NCBI GenBank assembly: GCA_947176615.1
Contig: CAMWRO010000180.1
Location: 1-6,121 of the forward strand
Direction of reading: 5' to 3'
DNA: 6,121 bases
Source: an uncultured Porphyromonadaceae bacterium
GTDB lineage: Bacteria > Bacteroidota > Bacteroidia > Bacteroidales > Muribaculaceae
Shown here: one piece after another, positions 1-6,027 of the stretch
How positions within the stretch are numbered: position 1 is the first letter of the stretch
Layout: the number at the start of each line of letters is the position of its first letter
Position numbers and translations under genes: made by a program
Notes under the pieces: generated by a model
Database searches by the model: none
Seen by the model: the letters and a program-made list of their open reading frames with translations, nothing else
What the model was told of the DNA's origin: nothing

Positions 1-1
1 A

Positions 2-70
2 AAGGACAAGCTGGTGATATGCAAGATAACCCTCGGCATCTACTGTAAATATATTATCGTTTTAATTTGA
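2..70 (+). CDS. possible 3' end of an upstream gene (partial)
   Basis: Reading frame 2 is open from the window edge for 22 codons to a TGA at 68-70. Its first 14 codons mostly end in G or C (12 of 14), matching the third-position bias of the real genes here, while the other two forward frames stop sooner (TAA at 46-48 and TGA at 15-17) and lack that bias. The last 8 codons become AT-rich. The peptide ends in a hydrophobic stretch (KYIIVLI) and I do not recognise a family. Context would favour the ATPase partner of the next permease, but the tail does not look like a typical NatA C-terminus. Only codon bias supports this call. Confidence 0.3.
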   Translation, partial: KDKLVICKITLGIYCKYIIVLI

Positions 71-98
71 ACATCTACTTAACATAGAACTAATCAGG

Positions 99-1406
99 AT
101 GTCTAAAATAGGTATTGTGATACAGCGCGAGTATTGCGAGCGCGTCACCAAGAAAAGTTTTATCATAACAACCATCCTCATGCCGCTGCTCATGGTGGCA
201 CTGATGGTTATCCCCACGCTCATCATGACGATGGTGGGTCCCAGCGAGACCACAGTCCTTGTAATTGACAAGAGCAACAAGATTTTCCAGAAACTCGAAA
301 GCAACGAGGACGTGAAGTTTGTCCACACTTCCGAGCCTCTTGACTCGGCACTCGCCCGCGAGGATGTCGGAGCAGTGCTGGTCATCCCCGAAAACATCAT
401 CGAGGCCCGCGGTCTTACACTGAAATATTACAGCAACGGCCCCTCGTCAATGACCACCGAGTCGCTTATCACCCGACAGATCAACGACGTTGTCGAGGCC
501 GACCGCCTCAAGTCGTATCAGATTGATGACCTTGCCAAGATTCTCGACGACGTGCACAGCGACGTGGTCCTCTCGACCCTGCGCAACGACAAGGACAGCG
601 AGGAGGCAACTTCGAGCGGCCTCAGCTACGGCATAGGCATCATGATGTCGCTGACCCTCTACATGTTCCTGCTCATCTACGGACAGATGGTCATGACAAG
701 CATCATCGAGGAGAAAAACAACCGCGTGCTTGAGCTCGTGGTGTCGTCCATCAAGCCGGCCCAGCTGATGATGGGCAAAATCCTCGGCGTGACACTCGTG
801 GCACTGACACAGATTCTGATCTGGGGAGTGCTGATAACCTGCATGTCGGCCTTCCTCCTCCCCGCACTCCTCCCCGCCGAGGCGATGCAGGATGTCGCCG
901 CCGTTCAGGCCGGCAACTTCGCCGCCGTGTCCGACACCGAAAACCTCGAAATCATTCAGGCCGTCTCGCTGCTCGGCTCGGTCGGTTATGTCATCAAGCT
1001 GTTTGGACTGCTGACCCTGTTCCTCATGACCGGATTCCTTTTCTATGCAGCCATCTACGCCGCCATAGGCTCGGCCGTGGACAACATTCAGGACGCAGGC
1101 CAGCTGCAGACCGTCATCGTAGTCCCCGTGATATTCGGTTTCATCTTCGCCATGACGGCAGCCGCCGACCCCTCGTCGAGCCTCGCTTTCTGGATGTCGA
1201 TAATACCCTTCACCGCGCCGATGGTAATGGTGGCCCGCATCCCCTTCGGCATACCGGGATGGGAAATCGCCCTGTCGCTTGTACTACTCATTGCCTCGTT
1301 TGTCGGCATGGTATGGCTTGCGGGAAAGATTTACCGCGTAGGCATCTTCATGTATGGCAAGAAACCCACATTCAAGGAAATAATCCGATGGGTAAATTAT
1401 AAGTAA
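99..1406 (+). CDS. ABC-2 type transporter permease, NatB-like
   Basis: This is an inner-membrane permease of the ABC-2/NatB type (COG1668-like), expected to pair with a cytoplasmic ATPase for export. The 435-residue length is normal for the family. The N-terminus has the typical form IQREYCERVTKKSFI, followed by TM1 (about residues 21-46). An extracytoplasmic domain follows (about 48-172), then membrane segments near 175-200, 226-256, 297-327, 338-356, 362-381 and 389-409. The motif EEKNNRVLELVVSSIKP (204-220) followed by GKILG matches the family's ATPase-coupling region after TM2. The C-terminus KIYRVGIFMYGKKPTF (410-425) is also typical. The ATG at 99 fits the family N-terminus; an AGG directly abuts it, with no spaced Shine-Dalgarno sequence. 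Translation ends at TAA followed at once by an in-frame TAG (1407-1409). No ATPase gene is in view, and one probably lies upstream. The exported substrate is unknown. The family is secure, the transport role inferred. Confidence 0.9.
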   Translation: MSKIGIVIQREYCERVTKKSFIITTILMPLLMVALMVIPTLIMTMVGPSETTVLVIDKSNKIFQKLESNEDVKFVHTSEPLDSALAREDVGAVLVIPENIIEARGLTLKYYSNGPSSMTTESLITRQINDVVEADRLKSYQIDDLAKILDDVHSDVVLSTLRNDKDSEEATSSGLSYGIGIMMSLTLYMFLLIYGQMVMTSIIEEKNNRVLELVVSSIKPAQLMMGKILGVTLVALTQILIWGVLITCMSAFLLPALLPAEAMQDVAAVQAGNFAAVSDTENLEIIQAVSLLGSVGYVIKLFGLLTLFLMTGFLFYAAIYAAIGSAVDNIQDAGQLQTVIVVPVIFGFIFAMTAAADPSSSLAFWMSIIPFTAPMVMVARIPFGIPGWEIALSLVLLIASFVGMVWLAGKIYRVGIFMYGKKPTFKEIIRWVNYK

Positions 1407-1446
1407 TAGGTCAGAGTTACGAAGTCAGAACTAAGTCAGAGGTCAG

Positions 1447-1531
1447 AACTAAGTCAGAAGTCAGAGTTATGAGTTATGAAGTAGAGGTCTGTGTTACTTC
1501 ATCACTCATAACTCTGACTTCTGACTTAGTT
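1447..1531. repeat. 36-bp inverted repeat (long hairpin) within the heptamer array
   Basis: The left arm, 1447-1482, begins AACTAAGTCAGAAGTC and ends TTATGAAGT. The right arm, 1496-1531, begins ACTTCATCACTC and ends GACTTAGTT. The arms are complementary at 35 of 36 positions and are separated by a 13-nt loop (AGAGGTCTGTGTT). Transcribed RNA would fold into a very stable stem and the DNA could extrude a cruciform. The stem is followed by TTTCCCC rather than a U-run, so it is not a standard intrinsic terminator. It could still stabilise the 3' end of the permease mRNA or block read-through into the next operon. That role is inferred; the symmetry is seen directly. Confidence 0.92.
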
Positions 1532-1592
1532 TCCCCTTTGACTTCATCACTCATAACTCTGACTTCTTACTTCTTACTTAGTTTCCCCTCTG
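1496..1592. repeat. two tandem copies of the right-arm unit, differing by one heptamer
   Basis: Copy A (1496-1540) and copy B (1541-1592) share an identical 26-bp start (1496-1521 and 1541-1566) and an identical block ACTTAGTTTCCCCT (1524-1537 and 1576-1589). Copy B is longer by exactly 7 bases because it carries an extra TTACTTC-type word. This is what replication slippage at a 7-bp repeat would produce. Both copies can pair with the left arm of the inverted repeat, so two alternative hairpins are possible. Confidence 0.88.
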
Positions 1593-1595
1593 ACT

Positions 1596-1625
1596 TTTGA
1601 CTTAAAGAATTTATTATTACTTTTG
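1596..1625 (+). promoter_or_regulatory. Bacteroidetes-type promoter for the four-gene operon
   Basis: TACTTTTG at 1618-1625 is an exact match to the Bacteroidetes -7 consensus TAnnTTTG. A TTTG at 1596-1599 serves as the -33 element, 18 bases upstream of the -7 box, close to the usual spacing of about 19-21. The surroundings are AT-rich (1603-1624). Transcription should begin about 3-6 bases after the -7 box, at roughly 1628-1632, immediately in front of the ATG at 1634. The -33 element lies in the final heptamer-like words of the repeat array. Confidence 0.72.
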
Positions 1626-1633
1626 TAGCGCAA

Positions 1634-2812
1634 ATGGCAACCGTAAATCCTCGACATAGCGTCTATGGCCTGTTCAACGACAGTTTCCCCCCTGTTCTCG
1701 ACGGGGTGACGCTTGCCGTGCAGAATTATGTCAGGTGGCTGACTGCGGCGGGAAAACCCGTGACGGTAGTCACGCCGTGGAACCCCGTGACGCCCCCCCA
1801 CGAGGATTTCGAGCTTCACCGCTACTTTTCCCTCCCCATCTATAACCGCTATCCCTATCGATACGGCTACCCGAAACTCGACCCGTTTATCTGGAGACAC
1901 CTGCGCCGCACCCCGTTCCGCATCATCCACGCCCACTGCCCCTTCTCGTCGGGCCACTTGGGTCTCTATGCGGCTCGGTATCACGACATCCCTTTTGTCA
2001 CCACGTTCCATTCCAAGTACCGCACCGACCTTGAACGGTCCCTCCCCCGGATGATGGTGGAATATCAGATGCGCAAACTGCTGCGGTTCTACAACGCGGC
2101 GACCGAGGTGTGGATTCCTCAAGCCGCTGTCGAGGAAACGCTGCGCGAGTATGGTTTCAAGGGACGCGTCACCGTGGTCGAGAACGGCAACGACCTTGCT
2201 GACGGCATCGAAGACCTGCCATCCTACAAAGCCGAGGCCCGCAAGTCCTTAGGACTGCGCGACGACGAGATAGGATTGCTCTTTGTCGGGCAGCACATTC
2301 TTGAAAAAGGACTGAAAATCATCATCGAGGCACTCGCGCTGCTCGGCAACATGCCGTTCAGGATGAATTTCATCGGCACGGGATATGCAGCCGGTGACAT
2401 GAAACGCCTCGCCGAGTCGCTGCATCTCGAAGACCGCGTGACATTCCACGGCGTCATCACCGACCGCGAGACCCTGCGCCGCTATTATGCGGCCAGTGAC
2501 CTGTTCCTGTTTCCGTCGTTTTATGACAACGCCCCGCTTGTCGTGCGCGAAGCCGCCGCGATGGGAACCCCGTCTATCCTACTGACCGGCTCCACCGCCG
2601 CCGAAATGATTACCGACGGTGAAAATGGCTTTCTGACATCCCGCACTCCGGCTGATTATGCCCGCCTCATCTCAGCCATTGCCGCCGACCGCGCGGCTCT
2701 CGACCGGGCCGGAAAAGGAGCGCGCGCAACACTGTGTCGCTCGTGGCAGAACGTGGTCGGGGAAGTCATCAACCGCTACGACGAAATAATTGACCGTTAT
2801 GGACGCAAATAA
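1634..2812 (+). CDS. GT4-family (GT-B fold) glycosyltransferase
   Basis: This is a retaining glycosyltransferase of the GT4 type, expected at the cytoplasmic membrane face and using a nucleotide sugar. The 392 residues form two Rossmann-like halves. The N-terminal acceptor domain contains FNDSFPPVLDGVTLAV (14-29), HAH (99-101) and TTFHSKYRTDL (123-133), an order seen in diacylglycerol and phosphatidylinositol sugar transferases. The C-terminal donor domain has FVGQHILEKGLK (217-228), IGTG (247-250), VTFHGVI (269-275) and DNAPLVVREAAAMGTPS (298-314), ending at GSTAAE (319-324). The usual E-x7-E motif appears as D298-x7-E306. The ATG at 1634 is the only reasonable start: a TGA lies in frame at 1598-1600, there is no other ATG before Met140, and the domain begins by residue 8. 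The 3' end overlaps the next gene by 14 bp. By domain and neighbours I infer a glycolipid or lipid-linked sugar product. Sugar and acceptor cannot be determined. Confidence 0.88.
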   Translation: MATVNPRHSVYGLFNDSFPPVLDGVTLAVQNYVRWLTAAGKPVTVVTPWNPVTPPHEDFELHRYFSLPIYNRYPYRYGYPKLDPFIWRHLRRTPFRIIHAHCPFSSGHLGLYAARYHDIPFVTTFHSKYRTDLERSLPRMMVEYQMRKLLRFYNAATEVWIPQAAVEETLREYGFKGRVTVVENGNDLADGIEDLPSYKAEARKSLGLRDDEIGLLFVGQHILEKGLKIIIEALALLGNMPFRMNFIGTGYAAGDMKRLAESLHLEDRVTFHGVITDRETLRRYYAASDLFLFPSFYDNAPLVVREAAAMGTPSILLTGSTAAEMITDGENGFLTSRTPADYARLISAIAADRAALDRAGKGARATLCRSWQNVVGEVINRYDEIIDRYGRK

Positions 2813-3869
2813 ACAACTGCCCGACGGCCCCAAGTCGGGATTCAGCCTCTATATTAAAATCCTTGTCCCGGTGCTGATCGGCCTCTGCGTGGTCGCGTGG
2901 CTGTTCAGGCGCGAGTTCAACCCCGAAGTGTGGCGGTCGATACATTTCGACACCCACACGGTTCTTTTCATCGCTCTCGCGTGGCTGTTCATGATTGGGC
3001 GCGACACCGGGCTGACTTGGCGTTTCCGCACGCTGACCGACCGGCAGCTGACATGGGGACGCGCGCTGAGGGTCAACATGCTCTGCGAGTTCACCTCGGC
3101 AGTCACCCCTTCGGCAGTCGGGGGGAGCGCATTCGGCATGATTTACCTCAACCGCGAGGGCATCGAGCTGGGACGCGCCACGACGCTGATGTTCACCACC
3201 CTTTTTCTCGACGAGCTTTTCTTCGTGGTGTCAATCCCGGTAATCATGCTCCTCATCCCCTACGGCGAGCTTTTCGGCTTCGACGACTCGGCTTTCACGA
3301 CAGGGTTGCAGACAGCCTTCTGGATAATCTACGCCATTATCTTTCTGTGGACGGCGTTGCTGTTTTTCGGCATACTTGTCAAGCCTCAGGGGGTGCGCCG
3401 GTTTCTCAGCTGGGTTTTCAGTTTCAAACTGCTGCGCCGGTGGCGGGGGAAAATCGACGAGCTGGGCAACAACATGGAAACGACAGGCAAGGATTTGCGC
3501 CGCCGCCCCCTGAAATGGTGGCTTGAGACATTCGGTGCCACTGCCATGTCATGGTGCTCGCGCTACCTCGTTGTCAACGCGCTGTTTCTCGCCTTTGTTC
3601 CCTCGGCACCGCAGCTGATTGTCTTCGGGCGGCAGTTTGTGGTGTGGGTGGTGCTGATGGCGAGCCCCACACCGGGAGGCTCGGGTGTCAGCGAGTGGCT
3701 GTTCACGACCTACTACGGCGACCTCATCCACAGCGCGGGGATGGCTCTCGTCATCGCCCTGTTCTGGCGCATCATAAGCTACTACATCTATCTCGCCGTC
3801 GGTGCCTGCATCGTCCCGGGATGGGTAAAACGCGGTTATGACACTATCAAAAACAACAAACGACAATGA
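2799..3869 (+). CDS. flippase-like membrane protein, UPF0104 / LPG_synthase_TM family
   Basis: This is a polytopic inner-membrane protein of 356 residues, matching the UPF0104/TIGR00374 family (Pfam LPG_synthase_TM), the membrane half of MprF. The MprF aminoacyl-transfer domain is absent. Diagnostic motifs are TSAVTPSAVGGSAFG (99-113) and SPTPGGSGVSEW (289-300). Hydrophobic segments lie near 21-36, 54-74, 96-116, 129-154, 173-194, 240-267, 278-292 and 312-340, with a basic cytoplasmic loop near 210-237 (RRWRGK, RRRP). I chose the ATG at 2799; an in-frame TTG at 2790 would add only three residues. It overlaps the glycosyltransferase gene by 14 bp and the nfeD gene by 4 bp (ATGA), so translation is probably coupled. 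Family members are proposed lipid or lipid-linked sugar translocases or accessory factors of glycosyltransferases. The adjoining GT4 gene makes handling of that enzyme's product the best guess. Confidence 0.85.
   Translation: MDANKQLPDGPKSGFSLYIKILVPVLIGLCVVAWLFRREFNPEVWRSIHFDTHTVLFIALAWLFMIGRDTGLTWRFRTLTDRQLTWGRALRVNMLCEFTSAVTPSAVGGSAFGMIYLNREGIELGRATTLMFTTLFLDELFFVVSIPVIMLLIPYGELFGFDDSAFTTGLQTAFWIIYAIIFLWTALLFFGILVKPQGVRRFLSWVFSFKLLRRWRGKIDELGNNMETTGKDLRRRPLKWWLETFGATAMSWCSRYLVVNALFLAFVPSAPQLIVFGRQFVVWVVLMASPTPGGSGVSEWLFTTYYGDLIHSAGMALVIALFWRIISYYIYLAVGACIVPGWVKRGYDTIKNNKRQ
3848..3865 (+). promoter_or_regulatory. A-rich translation initiation region of nfeD
   Basis: The 18 bases before the nfeD ATG contain 12 A, 5 C, 1 G and no T, and there is no Shine-Dalgarno sequence. 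Such unstructured A-rich leaders are typical for Bacteroidetes translation starts. The stretch also codes for the last residues of the preceding protein (KNNKRQ), and the ATG shares its bases with the upstream TGA stop. It supports the start at 3866. Confidence 0.45.
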
Positions 3870-5227
3870 AACGTCTCCTTCTCATCATGGCACTTATTGC
3901 CGCCACGGTGGCGGCTGTGGCCGAAAACATCTATCTGTTCCGCCTCGACGACGAAATCGGGTCAAAGACTTGGCGTTACACCCGCGAGGCCCTCAACGAC
4001 GCGACAACATCGGGCAGCGACATGGTCGTGGTCCATCTCAACACCTACGGCGGTTCCGTGGAACATGCCGACTCGATCCGCACCGCGCTGCTCAACTACC
4101 CGCGCCCTGTCGTGGCATTTGTCGACAACAACGCGGCATCGGCAGGCGCGCTGATCGCGCTGGCCTGTGACTCGGTCTACATGCGCCCCGGCGCGACAAT
4201 GGGAGCCGTCACTGTCGTCAACGGAGCCGACGGCGCGGCAATGCCCGACAAATATCAGTCCTACATGCGCGCAATGATGCGCTCGACCGCCGAGCATCAC
4301 GGAAAACACATGGCTCCCGACAGCTCCCTTAAATGGCGGCGCGACCCGCTCGTGGCCGAGGCAATGGTCGACACGAGGGTCATTGTGCCGGGACTCGTCG
4401 ACTCCACCCGCGTGCTGACCTTCACCACCGAGGAGGCGATGAAATGGAACTATGCCGACGGCCGTGCCGAGTCGGTCCCCGAGATTCTCGACAACCTCGG
4501 GATAAAGGAGTACACCATAAAGGAATATACACCCACTTGGCTTGACAGCCTCATCGGTTTCTTCACCTCGCCCGCCGTCCAAGCCATCCTCATCATGATT
4601 ATTATCGGCGGCATCTACATGGAACTCCACTCCGCCGGTATGGGTTTCCCCTCCGCCGCCGCAATCATCGCCGCAATCCTCTACTTCCTGCCGCTCTACC
4701 TCGTCGGGATAGCGAGCAGCTGGATTGTGCTGCTCTTTGTGCTCGGGGTGATACTGGTCGTGCTGGAGATATTTGTCGTGCCGGGATTCGGACTGACAGG
4801 CATATCGGGCATCGCCTGTATATGCGCCGCCCTCATCCTCGGACTTCTTGAACATTACACCTTCTCGCTCAACCATGTCAACGGCGACGCGCTATGGTCG
4901 ACCGTGCTCATCTTTATCAGCGGCCTTGTCCTCGCTATCGGCGGCATCGCATGGCTCACGTCGAGCCACGGCCCGCAGTGGGCGCGCCGCCACACCGAGC
5001 TGATGCTTACCCAGCAGGTATCTGACGGATACATCGGTGTCGACATGACCCCCTCCTACTACATCGGCTTCGAGGGACGCGCCGTCACCGACATGCGCCC
5101 CGCCGGAAAGGTCGAGGTCAACGGCGAGGAGATGGATGCCGTGGCCGTGCGCGGATTCATCAACGCGGGCGACAAGGTCAAGGTAGTGAAATATGAAAAC
5201 GCCCAGATATATGTAAAAAGTTGCTGA
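3866..5227 (+). CDS. nfeD: NfeD-family membrane-bound serine protease (ClpP-like, long form)
   Basis: This is a long-form NfeD protein of 453 residues. It has a signal peptide (1-19, ending AAVA before ENIYLF), an extracytoplasmic ClpP-like protease domain (about 20-225), and about five membrane segments (236-256, 262-282, 284-306, 311-328, 345-365). A C-terminal OB-fold NfeD domain follows (about 400-453: GRAVTDMRPAGKVEVNG, then GDKVKVV). The catalytic dyad appears intact: Ser92 in NNAASAGALIA corresponds to the nucleophile of the archaeal PH1510 protease, and Lys129 in MPDK to its general base. The oxyanion-side motif reads NTYGGSV (59-65) where many homologues have TPGG. Family members cleave membrane-associated proteins and are normally encoded beside a flotillin-like gene (floA or stomatin type). 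Here the neighbours are the flippase-like gene (4-bp overlap) and kdsB (2-bp gap). The family assignment is firm. Substrate and any envelope-lipid role are inferred from position only. Confidence 0.92.
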   Translation: MKRLLLIMALIAATVAAVAENIYLFRLDDEIGSKTWRYTREALNDATTSGSDMVVVHLNTYGGSVEHADSIRTALLNYPRPVVAFVDNNAASAGALIALACDSVYMRPGATMGAVTVVNGADGAAMPDKYQSYMRAMMRSTAEHHGKHMAPDSSLKWRRDPLVAEAMVDTRVIVPGLVDSTRVLTFTTEEAMKWNYADGRAESVPEILDNLGIKEYTIKEYTPTWLDSLIGFFTSPAVQAILIMIIIGGIYMELHSAGMGFPSAAAIIAAILYFLPLYLVGIASSWIVLLFVLGVILVVLEIFVVPGFGLTGISGIACICAALILGLLEHYTFSLNHVNGDALWSTVLIFISGLVLAIGGIAWLTSSHGPQWARRHTELMLTQQVSDGYIGVDMTPSYYIGFEGRAVTDMRPAGKVEVNGEEMDAVAVRGFINAGDKVKVVKYENAQIYVKSC

Positions 5228-5229
5228 TT

Positions 5230-5985
5230 ATGAAATTCATCGGAATAATACCCGCCCGCTACGCGTCGAGCCGTTTCCCGGGCAAACCGCTGGCCGACAT
5301 CGCAGGCCGCACAATGATTGAACGTGTCTACACCCAAGCCTCCAAGGCCCTCGACGACGTTGTGGTCGCAACTGACGACGACCGCATACATGACACCGTG
5401 CAACGGTTTGGGGGAAAGGCCGTCATGACCTCCACCTCCCACCGCAGCGGAACCGACCGATGCCGCGAGGCATATCTCAACGTCGGCAGCACCGCCGACG
5501 TGGTCATCAACATTCAGGGCGACGAGCCGTTCATCGACCCCTCCCAGATCGAGGCTCTGAAAGGCATCTTCGAGCAGCACCCCGACACCCCGCTTGCTAC
5601 GCTTGTCAGGAAATTTGACCCGGCCAAAGGATTTGACGCGCTGTTTGACAACAACACCCCCAAGGTCGTTCTCGACAACGACATGAACGCCCTCTATTTC
5701 AGCCGCTCCATCATCCCCTACGTCCGCAACCGGAAATGGGAGGAATGGGTCGACAGCGCGACATTCTACACCCACGTCGGGATGTACGGCTACCGCGCCG
5801 ATGTGCTTGAACAGATTACCCGCCTCCCCCAGTCGAGCCTCGAACTCGCCGAATCGCTCGAACAGCTGCGCTGGCTCCAGAACGGCTACAAAATCAAGAC
5901 CGCCGTCACCGCCTGCCCCACCATCGGCATCGACACCCCCGAAGACCTCGCCCGCGCCCTCCGCGAAATCCCCGGGTTGCAGTAA
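5230..5985 (+). CDS. kdsB: 3-deoxy-manno-octulosonate cytidylyltransferase (CMP-Kdo synthetase)
   Basis: This cytoplasmic enzyme converts Kdo and CTP to CMP-Kdo and pyrophosphate, the activated sugar used to build the lipid A-Kdo core of lipopolysaccharide. The 251 residues match the family length (E. coli KdsB is 248). Motifs in order are IIPARYASSRFPGKPL (6-21, CTP binding), ATDDDRI (47-53), HRSGTDR (71-77), NIQGDEPFI (94-102), ALYFSRSIIPY (154-164), HVGMYGYR (182-189) and GIDTPEDL (233-240). Asp98 and Asp235 sit where the family's metal-binding aspartates are found. The ATG at 5230 gives the standard start MKFIGIIPARYAS; an in-frame TTG at 5221 would overlap nfeD and add only three residues. 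There is no Shine-Dalgarno sequence. The gene begins 2 bases after the nfeD stop, so it is probably co-transcribed as the last gene of the operon. The call is secure. Confidence 0.97.
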   Translation: MKFIGIIPARYASSRFPGKPLADIAGRTMIERVYTQASKALDDVVVATDDDRIHDTVQRFGGKAVMTSTSHRSGTDRCREAYLNVGSTADVVINIQGDEPFIDPSQIEALKGIFEQHPDTPLATLVRKFDPAKGFDALFDNNTPKVVLDNDMNALYFSRSIIPYVRNRKWEEWVDSATFYTHVGMYGYRADVLEQITRLPQSSLELAESLEQLRWLQNGYKIKTAVTACPTIGIDTPEDLARALREIPGLQ

Positions 5986-6002
5986 AGGTCACGCGTTGCA
6001 CA

Positions 6003-6027
6003 AAAAATCCGCAAGGATTTTTCATTT
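6003..6027 (+). terminator. intrinsic terminator after kdsB
   Basis: The arms AAAAATCC (6003-6010) and GGATTTTT (6015-6022) form a perfect 8-bp stem closed by a GCAA loop, which belongs to the GNRA tetraloop class. The downstream arm itself supplies the U-run and is followed by CATTT. Only three pairs are G-C, so the hairpin is modest, but its position 17 bases after the kdsB stop fits the end of the operon. The A-tract on the 5' side would let it also act on the opposite strand. Confidence 0.65.

Larger units (their letters stand above)
1409..1606. repeat. heptamer repeat array filling the intergenic region
   Basis: Nearly the whole gap between the permease and the glycosyltransferase is built of 7-bp words. 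The left half reads GTCAGAA, GTCAGAG, TTATGAG and TTATGAA, with CTAA and similar inserts. The right half carries the complements GACTTCT, TAACTCT and TCACTCA, interrupted twice by TTTCCCC. In the left half a 17-bp block, GTCAGAACTAAGTCAGA, recurs at 1424-1440 and 1442-1458 with an 18-bp period. It contains no coding signal and is AT-richer than the genes. It resembles dispersed intergenic heptamer families known from other bacteria, such as the STRR repeats of cyanobacteria, but I cannot name this family. It is not a CRISPR array: there are no unique spacers of constant length and the units change orientation. Confidence 0.9.

Noticed and set aside
62..69. TTAATTTG as a promoter -7 box for the ABC permease
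   Set aside because: It misses the conserved A of TAnnTTTG and has no TTG at the proper distance upstream (around 38-43). The evidence is too weak, and the gene may be transcribed from further upstream.
1447..1540. Hairpin as a classical Rho-independent terminator of the permease gene
   Set aside because: The stem is followed by TTTCCCCTTTG rather than a run of T, and the 36-bp arms are far longer than normal. An effect on termination remains possible but not as the standard type.
1409..1606. CRISPR-like array
   Set aside because: Repeats are short, directly abutting, and in both orientations, with no unique spacers of constant length and no cas genes nearby.
1574..2122. 182-codon open frame on the - strand opposite the glycosyltransferase
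   Set aside because: It overlaps the conserved N-terminal half of the GT4 enzyme and runs through the promoter and repeat region, with no domain or start signal of its own.
2790..2798. TTG start for the flippase-like gene
   Set aside because: It adds only three residues upstream of an ATG at 2799, with no supporting ribosome-binding signal; the ATG is preferred.
2897..3526. 209-codon + strand frame inside the flippase-like gene
   Set aside because: The product is Arg/His/Pro-rich and lacks membrane segments. The overlapping frame carries the diagnostic UPF0104 motifs, so this is a shadow and not a frameshifted gene.
3962..4876. 304-codon open frame on the - strand opposite nfeD
   Set aside because: It lies wholly inside a gene with a clear signal peptide, protease dyad, membrane segments and NfeD domain. 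Its product is rich in His, Asp and Gly with no recognisable domain, as expected for an antisense shadow in codon-biased DNA.
5221..5229. TTG start for kdsB
   Set aside because: The ATG at 5230 gives the standard KdsB N-terminus MKFIGIIPAR; the TTG would overlap nfeD and add an untypical extension.
5059..5775. 238-codon open frame on the - strand opposite nfeD and kdsB
   Set aside because: It spans two well-supported genes, has no family motifs, and is explained by the G/C third-position bias of the + strand genes.
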